Source: Candidatus Obscuribacterales bacterium
GTDB taxonomy: Bacteria > Cyanobacteriota > Vampirovibrionia > Obscuribacterales > Obscuribacteraceae
Length of the DNA stretch: 64,000 nt
Direction of reading: 5' to 3'
NCBI GenBank assembly: GCA_019746975.1
Contig: JAIERK010000143.1
Span: 1-64,000, forward strand
Shown in pieces: positions 44,970 through 54,232 of the stretch; the first letter of the stretch is position 1, and every line of letters begins with the position of its first letter. The position numbers and the translations under genes are program-made. Below the pieces are notes generated by a model. It ran no database searches, had not been told where the DNA came from, and worked only from the letters and a program-made list of their open reading frames with translations.

Positions 44970-46049
44970 TTACTTGCCTCTATGATCGGGGCGTATAGGC
45001 GTCGGGTCGTGTCGCTCGTAAGGAGTTGCCATTGCGCTATACAGACTTCGGACCATATCCTTCATCGCTTTGCCCACGTCCGATTGCTCCCCGCTTTCCA
45101 AGTTCAAGGCACCAGCCCTGGAGCTAGAAATAAAGCTGGTGATCTTTTGACCTGGTCCTTTGATCGCTAGTTGCCCGTTGACCACGCCAATCGGAAGACA
45201 CACCCCGAGGCCGTCCAAATTTTTTCGAATCATTTCTGCAGATACTCTCAAGTCGTCTTCCGACATTCCGTCGATGCTCTTCTGCAGACCTTTTACATCT
45301 CCCTCGAAAATCGCCTGTTGAATCTTGGCTGTTTTTTCTGTCAGGTCAAGTACTTTTTTGACTTTTTCCATTAGAGCTTCTGGTTTGACGCCCTTTTTTG
45401 CCAGGTCAGTCAACTCTTTCGATAGTACCTCAACATATTTAGCTCTCAGGCTACTTTCAGCTTTGCTGACTGCGTCTGCCTCCGAACCCATTGGTGCTCC
45501 ATGTGGTCTATCACTTTTGTCTACGAGCGGCTCAGCTCTTGGTGTGGTTGGCCTGTGCGGGCCGATATCGCCGGGTTTTGCGTCAGCACCCGGTGTAAGG
45601 GCCGGTCCTCGGTCGCTTGGCTTCGGGTTCGGACTTGAGTTACGGTCAAGTGTTTTTGGCGATGGCTCTTGCTTGCGATCGGATGGCTTGGGGACAGAAC
45701 CAGAGTTGTGGTCCGCTGGCTTTGGAGTGGTAGTTGCCGGGGTCGTTCTGCTGCCGTGTCCGCCGTCAGAATGGCGAGATCCGAGTGGTGGCAGCGGCCC
45801 TTGGATAGCTTTGTCTCCCGATGGTTCATCGCCAGGTCCAAGAGGACTTGGAATGGGGCGGTTACAGAAATCGAAGTTCACCTGTTCAGTACCCGGAAGT
45901 ACCTTCCTGGACTCTTGTACATTGATAGGTCCTGCGATTGACCTTGCGACTGAAACTTTTTCATTGTCACTTCCCATTAGGTCAAGCAGGCACAACTGAG
46001 GTGTGGCTTGATTTGACGCGAAGTCTGAGCTGATTTCACGAGTCATCAT
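44970..46049 (-). CDS. Proline-rich, largely disordered protein
   Basis: A 359-residue protein without signal peptide. Residues ~70-190 are Pro-, Ser-, Asp- and Lys-rich and contain degenerate repeats of the form PKPSDR / SPKTLDR / PKPSDRG. A helical domain follows (VEVLSKELTDLAKKGVKPEA, then KAMKDMVRSLYSAMA). ATG at 46049 after GGAG. Family not recognised; the linker plus helical domain suggests an effector or scaffold-like protein, an inference only. Confidence 0.7.
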   Translation of the reverse strand: MMTREISSDFASNQATPQLCLLDLMGSDNEKVSVARSIAGPINVQESRKVLPGTEQVNFDFCNRPIPSPLGPGDEPSGDKAIQGPLPPLGSRHSDGGHGSRTTPATTTPKPADHNSGSVPKPSDRKQEPSPKTLDRNSSPNPKPSDRGPALTPGADAKPGDIGPHRPTTPRAEPLVDKSDRPHGAPMGSEADAVSKAESSLRAKYVEVLSKELTDLAKKGVKPEALMEKVKKVLDLTEKTAKIQQAIFEGDVKGLQKSIDGMSEDDLRVSAEMIRKNLDGLGVCLPIGVVNGQLAIKGPGQKITSFISSSRAGALNLESGEQSDVGKAMKDMVRSLYSAMATPYERHDPTPIRPDHRGK

Positions 46050-46234
46050 TTATTCTCCGTCATCGTATCTGGTATCAACCGTATTCGTGACCCCGGACGG
46101 TCTTCTGCGCGGTTATGTTCGATAATTCCTCGTCAAGGAGCTGTGCAGTGATATGTGATTTGCTGCAGCGATCAGTGCGGGATAGAGGACACCGTACGAC
46201 TAAAGTGTTGAGCAACTGTTGGTAACTTGCGAAC

Positions 46235-48214
46235 TTAGTTGCCTTCGGAGCACAGGTAGTCATACGAACAATACAGACCCACGAGATACATAATTAAAGC
46301 AATGTAGGCTGGCAGCAGGTGCATGACGTGCGTGTATCCGATTGCAAAATGAATGCCGAAGACAGCGAAAAACCCTGGCAAGCCTCCGAGAAGAAGCGCC
46401 CACCAGATCCAGCGATTTCCTTGACGGAATCCATACATCGAAGTCAATAATTCCACCGTACCCACAGCCCACAGGCACCCTCCAAACGATGCCCTATCGT
46501 GTGCTATCAGAGGTAGCATATGAGGACCTACGTTCTCCAATTGGCTCCGAGTGGTGCCCATGTATAGTAAATCTTCATTGACGAATATTGTCGAACAACC
46601 AACGCACGCGATGGTAATTCCAGCAGTTAGCAACCCTGCTCCAATCATCACGAACATCAACTGACCGATCATTCCATTCTTCCAGGCGACAGAGTTTGTC
46701 GAGTTGGGCGATTGTTCTGCCACGAATTGGGGGCGATGTGTGACGCCCCATATGAAAAATGGTAGAACCAGAACACAAACAAGTGCATGCAGCGGATCGA
46801 AATACTTGAAGCCCAGATATAGAAAAAATGCCATGAATCCGGCAGTCAGCCCTGCTACTTCTGTGGTATAGGCCCAGCGGTGGCGGTTCCTCACACCAAA
46901 GAAAGCAACTAAGAAAAATAATACTGCGCCCGACAGAGAGGTGCCGCCTAAGGTGACTCTGTCATGACTCATGAACTGAAGCAGATGCGGATTGATATCC
47001 GGTATCTTGCTCATCGTGACACCAAGATAGGCTTCATCGTAAGGCAAAAGCACTCGCGTCAATCCAACGCAGATGACACTTACTGCTGCGATTATCAATC
47101 CCGTCGCCACGACTGTGAAAGAAAGCCAACCCTCAGTTAGTGTGGTTACGGATAAGTTTAGAGTCGATGGTATTGTGCCACCAGAACGGAACGTCAAGAA
47201 CTCGTTGATGCGTTTTCCCAGTCCAGGCCCGGAAAATACCAAACCACTATGGAGTTGGAGTAAGTCGGCACCGCTTTCGATGAAATCAAGCGCATCTAGT
47301 GGCTCGATGATACCGCCTGATCCGATCACAATCTTTTCAGGAGACATGCCTTTTAATTTCTTGACGATCTCAATCGACCTGCTCTTAACCGGCTTTCCAA
47401 ATACCCGGTAAGTCTCATTCGGAGCTTGGACAGGCTGTATCTCGCCGACCATACCACCACCCACAACAAAGCCCTGAATCGAGGTCTTGGTTGCGCTCGA
47501 TACAATCTCGTCTATTTTTCTTTCTCCTTCACTCGGTGACACTAGCACGAAAAGCGAGGCGGCTGATGGACTCTGTTTTCCCTGGAGTACGCCCGATACT
47601 GCGCTAAAAATCTTAGTAAGCTCTTCTGATCCCCAGCTTTCATGAAACCAGCGAGTGTCTATCGTGATGAATGTTGCGTTCGCGGCGAACTGTTTCGCTA
47701 GTTTTTGCAACTCAACCAATGTGTTTTCTAAATCTAAAGATTGATTCGCTATTCTTACGCCAAAGTTAATTGAATGATTCTCCGTCGCGAGCTTCCTTCG
47801 TGCTTTGTCCAACTCTCGTGATACCAAATCCGCACCAGGATTTTCGGGAATATTCAAATATCTAAGTGAAGTACTAGATTGATCGCGATAAATTTCCTTG
47901 GAGGACGGTATTACAGGTGATACCGTGATTGGCCCAATCTCAATGAAGCCCAATCCGAATTGAGCGAAGGCCACTATACTACCTGAATCGAATACGAGAC
48001 CGGTACCCAGTCCCACGCGACTGACCCAGTCCACGTCCAGGAGCCGAAGCGGCGGTTGGGTCGGGCGCATGTGTCCGATCAGATTGAGGATATTTGTCCC
48101 CATCGGCAGATTAGAAAATCCGCCGGTCGCCGAGAGCGTTAAATCCCTTGCTTTGCGACCAGGCAGTCGGAAAAGCAATGGCTTGAAAACAGGTATGTAG
48201 CTCCAGTCTGGCAT
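46235..48214 (-). CDS. Dihydroorotate-dehydrogenase-like domain fused to a duplicated membrane module
   Basis: A 659-residue protein. Residues ~1-340 follow the class 2 DHODH layout: LFRLPGRKARDLTL, RVGLGTGLVFDSG, LGFIEIGPITVSP, and at the end KIVIGSGGIIEPLDALDF with GADLLQLHSGLVFSGPGL, the FMN phosphate-binding part. The usual catalytic NVSSPN is replaced by ITIDTRWFHESW and the KxxP lysine by LFVLVSPS, so the DHODH reaction is doubtful. Residues ~365-489 and ~518-648 are two copies of a four-helix membrane unit sharing CVG, PHLL/PHML and HDR-x3-GG. ATG at 48214 (TTG 48220 also in frame). Role unknown. Confidence 0.75.
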   Translation of the reverse strand: MPDWSYIPVFKPLLFRLPGRKARDLTLSATGGFSNLPMGTNILNLIGHMRPTQPPLRLLDVDWVSRVGLGTGLVFDSGSIVAFAQFGLGFIEIGPITVSPVIPSSKEIYRDQSSTSLRYLNIPENPGADLVSRELDKARRKLATENHSINFGVRIANQSLDLENTLVELQKLAKQFAANATFITIDTRWFHESWGSEELTKIFSAVSGVLQGKQSPSAASLFVLVSPSEGERKIDEIVSSATKTSIQGFVVGGGMVGEIQPVQAPNETYRVFGKPVKSRSIEIVKKLKGMSPEKIVIGSGGIIEPLDALDFIESGADLLQLHSGLVFSGPGLGKRINEFLTFRSGGTIPSTLNLSVTTLTEGWLSFTVVATGLIIAAVSVICVGLTRVLLPYDEAYLGVTMSKIPDINPHLLQFMSHDRVTLGGTSLSGAVLFFLVAFFGVRNRHRWAYTTEVAGLTAGFMAFFLYLGFKYFDPLHALVCVLVLPFFIWGVTHRPQFVAEQSPNSTNSVAWKNGMIGQLMFVMIGAGLLTAGITIACVGCSTIFVNEDLLYMGTTRSQLENVGPHMLPLIAHDRASFGGCLWAVGTVELLTSMYGFRQGNRWIWWALLLGGLPGFFAVFGIHFAIGYTHVMHLLPAYIALIMYLVGLYCSYDYLCSEGN

Positions 48215-48303
48215 AGACAATATTTTGTCATGGACCGGCGGAGCAGCGTATACTGATTGTACGTGAATTTATTCCCCCAGCGGTACGGAGATTCGGTACT
48301 GTT

Positions 48304-48744
48304 ATGACTTATTCGCATACTCAAATTGTGCCCTCTGGAGCCCTTGTCGGTGTTGGTGCACTGGCCACTGTTGGTGCACTGTTAGTGCCTGGCAAGTTGA
48401 AGTTGATTGGCGGCGCGCTCGTGGCCGGTTTGATGAGTACTTTTCGATCTCTTACTGTTTCGGTCAATGAACATGAGATTGTTGTTCGATTCGGAGAGTG
48501 GCTGGAGGCGAAACACATTCCGCTCGTCGCCATAAAGGGCTGCGCGACAGCTAGAATGAGTCCTCTCCACGGTTGGGGCATTCACTTCGTCGGCAATGGT
48601 TGGCTATACAATGTCTATGGACTCGATGCTGTCGAGGTCGAGCTCCTGGACGGAAGCAAGACCTTCATAGGTACTGACCAGCCGCGCGCCCTGTGCGAAG
48701 CGATTATGAAAGAGATGGTCATGATGAGCCCGTCGGATCAATAA
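48304..48744 (+). CDS. Small membrane protein with PH-like domain
   Basis: A 146-residue protein. Two hydrophobic segments (ALVGVGALATVGALLV, LIGGALVAGLMST) are followed by a beta-rich domain: VSVNEHEIVVRFGEW, IPLVAIKGC, GWGIHFVGNGWLYNV, and VEVELLDGSKTFIGTDQPRA. This pattern is that of bacterial PH-like membrane proteins. ATG at 48304. It diverges from the DHODH-like gene with 89 bases between, so the two may share regulation. Confidence 0.7.
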   Translation: MTYSHTQIVPSGALVGVGALATVGALLVPGKLKLIGGALVAGLMSTFRSLTVSVNEHEIVVRFGEWLEAKHIPLVAIKGCATARMSPLHGWGIHFVGNGWLYNVYGLDAVEVELLDGSKTFIGTDQPRALCEAIMKEMVMMSPSDQ

Positions 48745-48780
48745 GACCCAATTGACGCACTCTCATGCAATGAGAACGAT

Positions 48781-49050
48781 GTGAGCGGGAAGCTTTCTTG
48801 TCAAACGGTAAATCGATATCGAATAAAGTGCTGTGGAGAAATGCACAGCCTTTGCCAAGTTGGCAGACATCTCTCGGAAGTGAACGGTGTGAGCGGGAAG
48901 CTTTCCTGTCAAACGGTAAATCGATATCGAATAAAGTGCTGTGGAGAAATGCACAGCCTTTGCCTAGTTGGCAAACGTCTCTCGGAAGTGAACGGTGTGA
49001 GTGGGAAGCTTTTCTGTCAAACGGTAAATCGACATCGATATAAATTCGCG
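48781..49050. repeat. 108-bp tandem repeat, two and a half units, each with the palindrome
   Basis: Units start at 48781, 48889 and 48997 (GTGAGCGGGAAGCTTT / GTGAGTGGGAAGCTTT). The first two are nearly identical over 108 bases; the third is partial and diverges after ~50. Each contains TCAAACGGTAAATCGA and the palindrome centre (48813-48822, 48921-48930, 49029-49038), and the first two contain TTTGCCAAGTTGGCAG or its variant. The repeat shows that the dispersed palindrome is part of a longer unit. Confidence 0.95.
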
Positions 49051-49131
49051 CGCAAAATGCTGTCCACCGCAGGCAAACAGACTCTGTAAACCTCACTTGC
49101 CTCAACGACGTGAATTAGTCACGCCTAGCTC

Positions 49132-49296
49132 TTAGTATCCTCTGTCCGCAAGATAGGCGGATTTGATGGCCTTATAGGCTATGTAGCCATAGACAATAAA
49201 GAGAACGGTGAAACCAATAAAGTAAAACTTGAATCCGAACCGAAGCAGCGGTCGGACGAGCATATCGATGAATAGAATTCCTGTTCCGGCGCCCAT
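49132..49296 (-). CDS. 54-residue single-pass membrane protein
   Basis: An ATG at 49296 with GAGG 9 bases before it opens a 54-codon frame ending in TAA at 49132. The product begins MGAGTGILFIDMLVRPLLRF and has one strong helix (FYFIGFTVLFIVYGYIAY) followed by a short polar tail. No family recognised. It resembles in size and style the small membrane protein at 28.7 kb. Confidence 0.6.
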   Translation of the reverse strand: MGAGTGILFIDMLVRPLLRFGFKFYFIGFTVLFIVYGYIAYKAIKSAYLADRGY

Positions 49297-49730
49297 ATGG
49301 TTTGCCTCGACCTCTGGACCTCGTGGTCCTGAAAACTTCGGGATAATGATATCGCGACACCATATCTGGCGGCATAGTTGTAAATGTAAAATATTTGGGG
49401 CTTTGTAGAGTGTCTTGACAAGCGCCTTACCGGCTCAGTGTATGGACGGCTCCGGCATAGAGTGTTGCTTGAACCATGAGGTGGGTGGCGCGGCTGACGC
49501 ATCTTTGCAACCAGGATTCGAGGAATTGGCACCGCGTCTCTCTGGACCTTGGCGGCGATATGACGCCTGTTTAATATATTGGCAACCGGGAGGCGACATC
49601 GCGAAAATTGGCTGAGTACGGGGTATTCAGGCTGAACTTTCGTGTAGAACAAACCAAATCGCTTTTGCGATATTGTGGTACTCGTGAATGCTGGCTTTCC
49701 ACTATGGTGACAACTCGTGCGACCCCATAT
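49297..49730. other. Gene-free stretch
   Basis: 434 bases in which I see no coding sequence with protein-like composition, no palindrome copy and no clear RNA structure. A TTGACA at about 49415 could be a promoter element, but the matching -10 is poor. Confidence 0.4.
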
Positions 49731-51265
49731 ATGACACCAACTATCGTGACTAAAAAAGCATCTCGACTACTTGAATTCTCGTTGCTTTCCTTCTCTGGAC
49801 GCACCTGCTTGCAATGGATTCGATGGTAACGTGTTTGATGCCGGCGATGCCCGGCTCTTTCTTGTCGGATACAGAGCGGGTTACCTGGATAGCTGAGCAT
49901 CCCTGGCAGTGGCATTTAGGGTGGATTCCCTGGCACCTGGCCGCCCTATCCGATCTGGTTCTGGCATTCGCGCTAGTAAAAACAAGTTGGATTCCTAAGC
50001 TCCCGTCATTGTTCGTTCTGGTGATGACTGTCCTTGCTGTATGTGTGGAACAGCCGAACGAAATAATCTGGAATCTGGAAGCAGTTCGTCAGGCCTCGCT
50101 GTTCTTGGAGTCGGGCAATTTGGCTCAATTTAGGGGATTTGAGTCGAGTGTTTACCTACCGGTTTGTGTATTAGCGGCGACTTTCTATGCGATCGCGGCG
50201 ATTGGTTGGAGCTGTTGTTTTGCATTTTCGAACACCTGGTCACGCACGTTGACAGTTCTCTCCGCCGTGAACTGGCCTCTCATGGCTTTGGCAGCTCTGG
50301 CCCTTGTTTAACGTACCACTCGCTGTGGTCACTGTTGCCGCCGGAATCGGTTTCAATATTTTGGCACTGTGGATGGTGCTCGTCACGGAATGTGTTCTAA
50401 AGCGCTCGAGACCCGATGAAAAATATGGTCGCATGGTGCCGTGGAAACATCCTGACACAGGGCTACTTGGTAAATTCCTTTCCGTCATAGCTAATAGCAG
50501 GATGCTACAGTACTTGGGAGAGTATGTAAAACCAGTTGTTCTAGTCAGTGATATAGAAGATGTTGTCTAATCAATTATCTGGTTAACGCAGAAACTGTTG
50601 AACAGCTCGTGCCACCAGGACTTACTCTTCAGAAGATCGGTCCGGATCAGCGCTATGCGCTGTTTTCCGTATTGACATATTCACACGGAAATTTCGGTCC
50701 TCGTTTTTTCGGACCGCTGCGAAAATTTTGTCCTTCGCCAGTTCAAAGCAATTGGCGTATTCATGTTACAGATCCCAGTGGCGCTCAGGGCATTTACTTC
50801 GTCAGCACGGCTGTCAGTGACACGCTGCTGGCCTTGGTGGCTCGATGGCTCTCAGATGGTGTCCCTATGCATGTGTTGGGAAAAGGTGCGGTTAGCATTA
50901 ATGAGGTTCTTGATCTGCGACTCGAACCCGGACGAGGTTCCGCACCGCATCTGGAGGCAACCCTGCGTCCATCGAAGATGCCCACACTGTCTGGCATCTG
51001 GAATCAAGCATTTGTGGATTACGAACATTTCCTCGCCTATTGCGTACCAAAGGATCGAGCGATGTCTTCTCAGCGCTGGTACGAGCGAACTACGAAGCAA
51101 GAGATCAATCTGAACATTGCGCTGTCTGACTGCATGCCTCTTGAAGGGAGTGTTCACTCGCGCACGATCAACGAACTTCTTGGCGAAGCCATTGCGCCGA
51201 TTTGTCTTCGAGTACCGACAGTGAATTTTGTCTTCGACCGCGTTGAACGGAATCCATGGAACTGA
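49731..51265 (+). pseudogene. Membrane protein with C-terminal DUF2071-like domain, three frameshifts
   Basis: Four plus-strand frames join into one protein. MTPTIVTKKASRLL (ATG 49731) continues, after a one-base loss near 49765, as ILVAFLLWTHLLAMDS with four membrane segments to PLMALAALALV. A frameshift near 50303 leads to FNVPLAVVTVAAG and VKPVVLVSDIEDVV. A third near 50568 leads to INYLVNAETVEQLVPPG and a soluble domain with SHGNFGPRFFGPLRKF and SPVQSNWRIHV to 51265. That domain resembles DUF2071/acetoacetate-decarboxylase-like proteins. The joins are natural, so this was one ~510-residue gene, now broken unless the indels are sequence errors. Confidence 0.75.
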
Positions 51266-51316
51266 GCGTTGTAGTCATATTGCTTCGCGAAACAGCTCTA
51301 TTCACGAAAACCTAGG

Positions 51317-51829
51317 TCACTTTGCGGCCGGCTTTGCGGGTGCCTTTGTGGTCACTTGCTTAGCAGTAGTTTTGGCGGCTGCTGTAGCAGTTGTGACAGC
51401 TTTTGATTTTGTCGCAGTTGCGGCCTGTTTTTTCGGCTTTGGAGGATTTTTTTCGGTCGCTTTTGCCTTGTTGGCATATTTCTGGGATTGCATCCAGTAC
51501 CGCTCGCTGCGCTCTAACTTGCCATTTTTGTTGAGATCGAACTTCTTCACTCTAGCAAGTCTTCGCCCTTCTCGTGCTTTTGCCGCGGCATCATCTGCTG
51601 CTGCCTGAATTGCTGCTGTCGATCCTACAGCGGATTTCGAGTTGGTATCTGCAGCTGCTGTCGGCGCGGTCTCTTTGGCAGTTGCATCCTGGGTGGTTGT
51701 CGTCTTAGCCGTTGTCTTGGTTGTAGTCACTGCACTTTCAGATGCCGATTTCTTTTCCTCGGTCTGTGTAAAGGCAGGCGTTGCAGTAGCGAGAATTGCA
51801 GCGCACACGATCAAAAGGCTTTTCTTCAT
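51317..51829 (-). CDS. Exported Ala/Thr/Lys-rich protein with an EF-hand
   Basis: A 170-residue exported protein; signal peptide ends ATPAFTQT. Low-complexity Ala/Thr/Lys stretches at both ends flank a single EF-hand-like loop, DLNKNGKLERSE (around residue 98), with the Asp/Asn/Gly/Glu positions for Ca2+. ATG at 51829 after GGAGG. Basic C-terminus rich in Lys-Pro-Ala may bind an anionic polymer or DNA. Function unknown. Confidence 0.75.
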   Translation of the reverse strand: MKKSLLIVCAAILATATPAFTQTEEKKSASESAVTTTKTTAKTTTTQDATAKETAPTAAADTNSKSAVGSTAAIQAAADDAAAKAREGRRLARVKKFDLNKNGKLERSERYWMQSQKYANKAKATEKNPPKPKKQAATATKSKAVTTATAAAKTTAKQVTTKAPAKPAAK

Positions 51830-51949
51830 AAATTTTCCTCCTGCTTTGGAGCGAGAAATGTATAGCTTATCAGGCCAGGCAGTTGTCGATTAGCGACAAT
51901 GGTTCCCTTCATGTCATTCAGGACGGCTTGACTTATTGAATGTTCCGAG

Positions 51950-52744
51950 TTACTCGGCGCTGCGCCTCGATAGTCTGAGCATGTGATGAGCGTGTCTTAT
52001 ATCACGATATGTTACCGAGTCGACCATCAGCTCAAATTCTCTCATCGACTCATCCTCGAAGAGTCGTTCCACGTAATCATGTTGCTCGTCATGGTGCGGT
52101 CCTTTTATTGGATATATTCTGGCTTCTCCACGACAGACACGCATAAGTTCCAGAACTGCGTTCTTGTGAAAATCAAAATCGAATCGATCTTCTATCAACA
52201 TTCCTCCCGAAGCAAGTGGTGTATAAAGAAATAGAAAGTTCGCGCATAGAACCAGATCAAATGACTGATCCGCAAATGGTAACTGCGGAAGGCTAGCCCT
52301 AACGTATCGACCTGATTCCTTTCCCTCTATGTAATCGGCGAGGAATTGTCGGCGAGAACTGCTCTTTCTGTTCTTGAATTCGGAGGACAAAGCATAATCA
52401 TGGAAAAGACGTGCCGCCTTTTGCTGTCTCTGTCCAACCTTTTGGACGTCTTGATCGCAGATGGCAAGCAGTTCTTCCAGGCTGCCACCATACATAGGGT
52501 CACATGCTGTCACGTCGAAACCGGACAAATACATCTCGCAGGCGAATGACGAGGGACCGGCAGCGCAGTCTAGAATTCGTTTTCCTCTTAATTCTGCTTG
52601 ATCGAGATTGAACATGTCTCGATACTCCGCTAAATCACGACCTAGAAATAGAACCATTGCGAAGGCAAAATGCTGCGATTCATCCAGCTTTGTCATCTGG
52701 TTAACCTGGTCGACGATAGATGCACGAGAAGCTGGTGGCGTCAT
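51950..52744 (-). CDS. SAM-dependent methyltransferase-like protein
   Basis: About 264 residues with a class I methyltransferase fold: motif I ILDCAAGPSSFACEMY, an acidic end of strand 2 at VTACDPMYGG, and motif IV FADQSFDLVLCANFLFLY. The first motif has CAAGPSS in place of the usual glycine-rich loop, so SAM binding is likely but variant. The ATG at 52744 lies inside the end of the preceding gene (stop at 52701), an overlap of 44 bases. Probably an operon with it. Substrate unknown. Confidence 0.78.
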   Translation of the reverse strand: MTPPASRASIVDQVNQMTKLDESQHFAFAMVLFLGRDLAEYRDMFNLDQAELRGKRILDCAAGPSSFACEMYLSGFDVTACDPMYGGSLEELLAICDQDVQKVGQRQQKAARLFHDYALSSEFKNRKSSSRRQFLADYIEGKESGRYVRASLPQLPFADQSFDLVLCANFLFLYTPLASGGMLIEDRFDFDFHKNAVLELMRVCRGEARIYPIKGPHHDEQHDYVERLFEDESMREFELMVDSVTYRDIRHAHHMLRLSRRSAE

Positions 52745-53405
52745 GCCATTGCACTGCCGGATCAACTCGTCTCTTCCATTCCCGGTTCTGTCCGACTCTG
52801 TGCAACGCCCGCAGATCCTCGAGGCACCTCATAAGAGTACTTTCGTCAAGCGATTCGAAAAGCGTCAGATGACGAACCGGATCTCGATTGACGCTCGTGT
52901 AGCGGCGGCACGCCACCCATCCAGGTATATCTGCAATCTGCAACGGAAGGTACTGTTTTTCATACCAGTCTTGGAATTCCTCGTCAAACTCAGGCTTCAT
53001 CTCTAACGACCAGAGTAAGAATGGGCGATTGGAAAAGTGCCCATCGGCGGGCAATCGCTCATGCTCCCACCTGGGCGTATAAGTTATTCGGCTGAAATTG
53101 CGCAGGTCATTGTTTTTCCAGGTTTGAAACTCCATGACCAGATCTTTAATTCCTTCGCGTCCGAAGATCTCATCGCCTTTGTTGATGGATTCGGCATCAC
53201 GGAATTCGTAGATCGTCACGTATTGCTTGTTGTACCAGCGAAGCGAACCACTCACATTGAGCTCGCCGTAGCGGCGAATGGATATGATCTCAGGAGCCGT
53301 TGCGAGAATGCCGGGCAGAAATCGGTGGTGATAAAACTCATTGAACTCGCCTTCCTTTTCGGGAGCTACGCTCAACGTAATAAGCATGATCGGATTTACG
53401 TTCAT
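52701..53405 (-). CDS. Two-repeat dimeric alpha/beta-barrel protein
   Basis: A 234-residue cytoplasmic protein with two ferredoxin-like halves. The first starts MLITLSVAPEKEGEFNEFYH and the second FLLWSLEMKPEFDEEFQDWYE; both continue with a helix ending in a Trp/Tyr-x2-x-LP pattern (FLPGILATAP; YLPLQIADIPG). This is the layout of EthD/DABB-type proteins, which can be monooxygenases or chlorite-dismutase relatives, or small-molecule binders. ATG at 53405 after GAGGA. Overlaps the methyltransferase gene. Confidence 0.75.
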   Translation of the reverse strand: MNVNPIMLITLSVAPEKEGEFNEFYHHRFLPGILATAPEIISIRRYGELNVSGSLRWYNKQYVTIYEFRDAESINKGDEIFGREGIKDLVMEFQTWKNNDLRNFSRITYTPRWEHERLPADGHFSNRPFLLWSLEMKPEFDEEFQDWYEKQYLPLQIADIPGWVACRRYTSVNRDPVRHLTLFESLDESTLMRCLEDLRALHRVGQNREWKRRVDPAVQWHDATSFSCIYRRPG

Positions 53406-53431
53406 GTTGTCCTCGCTGTGCGCAAGCGCAT

Positions 53432-54232
53432 CTATTGAGTCGAGATTTCGGAAAGCGTTTTGGTGGCGTTGGAGGAAACATAGACATTTTCGTCGGACGC
53501 CAGCTTTTCCAAGATGTGCACCGGCAATTTTCGATTCATGGATAGACCGAGTCTTACGTCATCGTCAGGATCATCTGCTAGACTCGTGAGCAGTGCTTCG
53601 GGAATGGCAGGATTTTCTGCGGCGCTGCTTCTGACCTCGGCGCTTTTGTCGTGCACTAACGCCTTCAATATACTTGCGGGGGCATTCTCGTTCTCTGCCA
53701 CGCGACGGCGGACACGCTCGTCCTGGTCGTTAGAGAGCTGTGTCAGTACTGCTGCTGACGAGTGCGGATTTCCAGCTAGCACCATGCGAATCAAGACGTC
53801 CTCGGTTTTACTCCCGCGTTCGCCACCTAACTCATTTTCTAACTGGTAGATCGAACTCAATAGCGATGACAGCTTTGGCGATGTCACAGGTTTTGCGATG
53901 TAGTAGTTCATCTTCAATTTAAGCGCTTCCATCACGTCTTCATCCTGCTGGGAGACGGTCAGAAGCACCACGGGAATTTTGCTCAGCTCCTTGTCAGCTT
54001 TAATGTCCGCCAAGACTTCGTGACCATTTTTCTTCGGCATGTTAAGGTCGAGGAGAATTACGTCCGGATATTGTCCAGACTTCTTTGCATCCAGTAAATA
54101 TGCTGTCGCCTCCTCTCCGTCGTCGACGACTTTCAATTCGTACGACAAATCAGAGCGCTTCAGCGCCTCTTCCGTCAAACGCACATCTGAAGGTGTGTCC
54201 TCAACGAGAAGTATCTGAATCGTTTCTTTCAT
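53432..54232 (-). CDS. Response regulator with LRV-repeat output
   Basis: A 266-residue protein. Residues 1-130 are an Rcp1-type receiver: LLVEDTPSDVRLTEEAL, phosphoacceptor Asp in VILLDLNMPKKNGHEV, Thr in VVLLTVS and Lys in YYIAKPVTSPK. From ~140 there are about five ~24-residue leucine-rich-variant repeats, for example NPHSSAAVLTQLSNDQDERV and NPAIPEALLTSLADD. A receiver joined to LRV repeats suggests phosphorylation-controlled protein binding. The start ATG directly follows the stop of the kinase gene. Confidence 0.88.
   Translation of the reverse strand: MKETIQILLVEDTPSDVRLTEEALKRSDLSYELKVVDDGEEATAYLLDAKKSGQYPDVILLDLNMPKKNGHEVLADIKADKELSKIPVVLLTVSQQDEDVMEALKLKMNYYIAKPVTSPKLSSLLSSIYQLENELGGERGSKTEDVLIRMVLAGNPHSSAAVLTQLSNDQDERVRRRVAENENAPASILKALVHDKSAEVRSSAAENPAIPEALLTSLADDPDDDVRLGLSMNRKLPVHILEKLASDENVYVSSNATKTLSEISTQ

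Noticed and set aside
48719-49105. Repetitive open frames over the 108-base tandem repeat on both strands
   Set aside because: The apparent protein repeats come only from the DNA repeat; no ribosome-binding site and unnatural composition.
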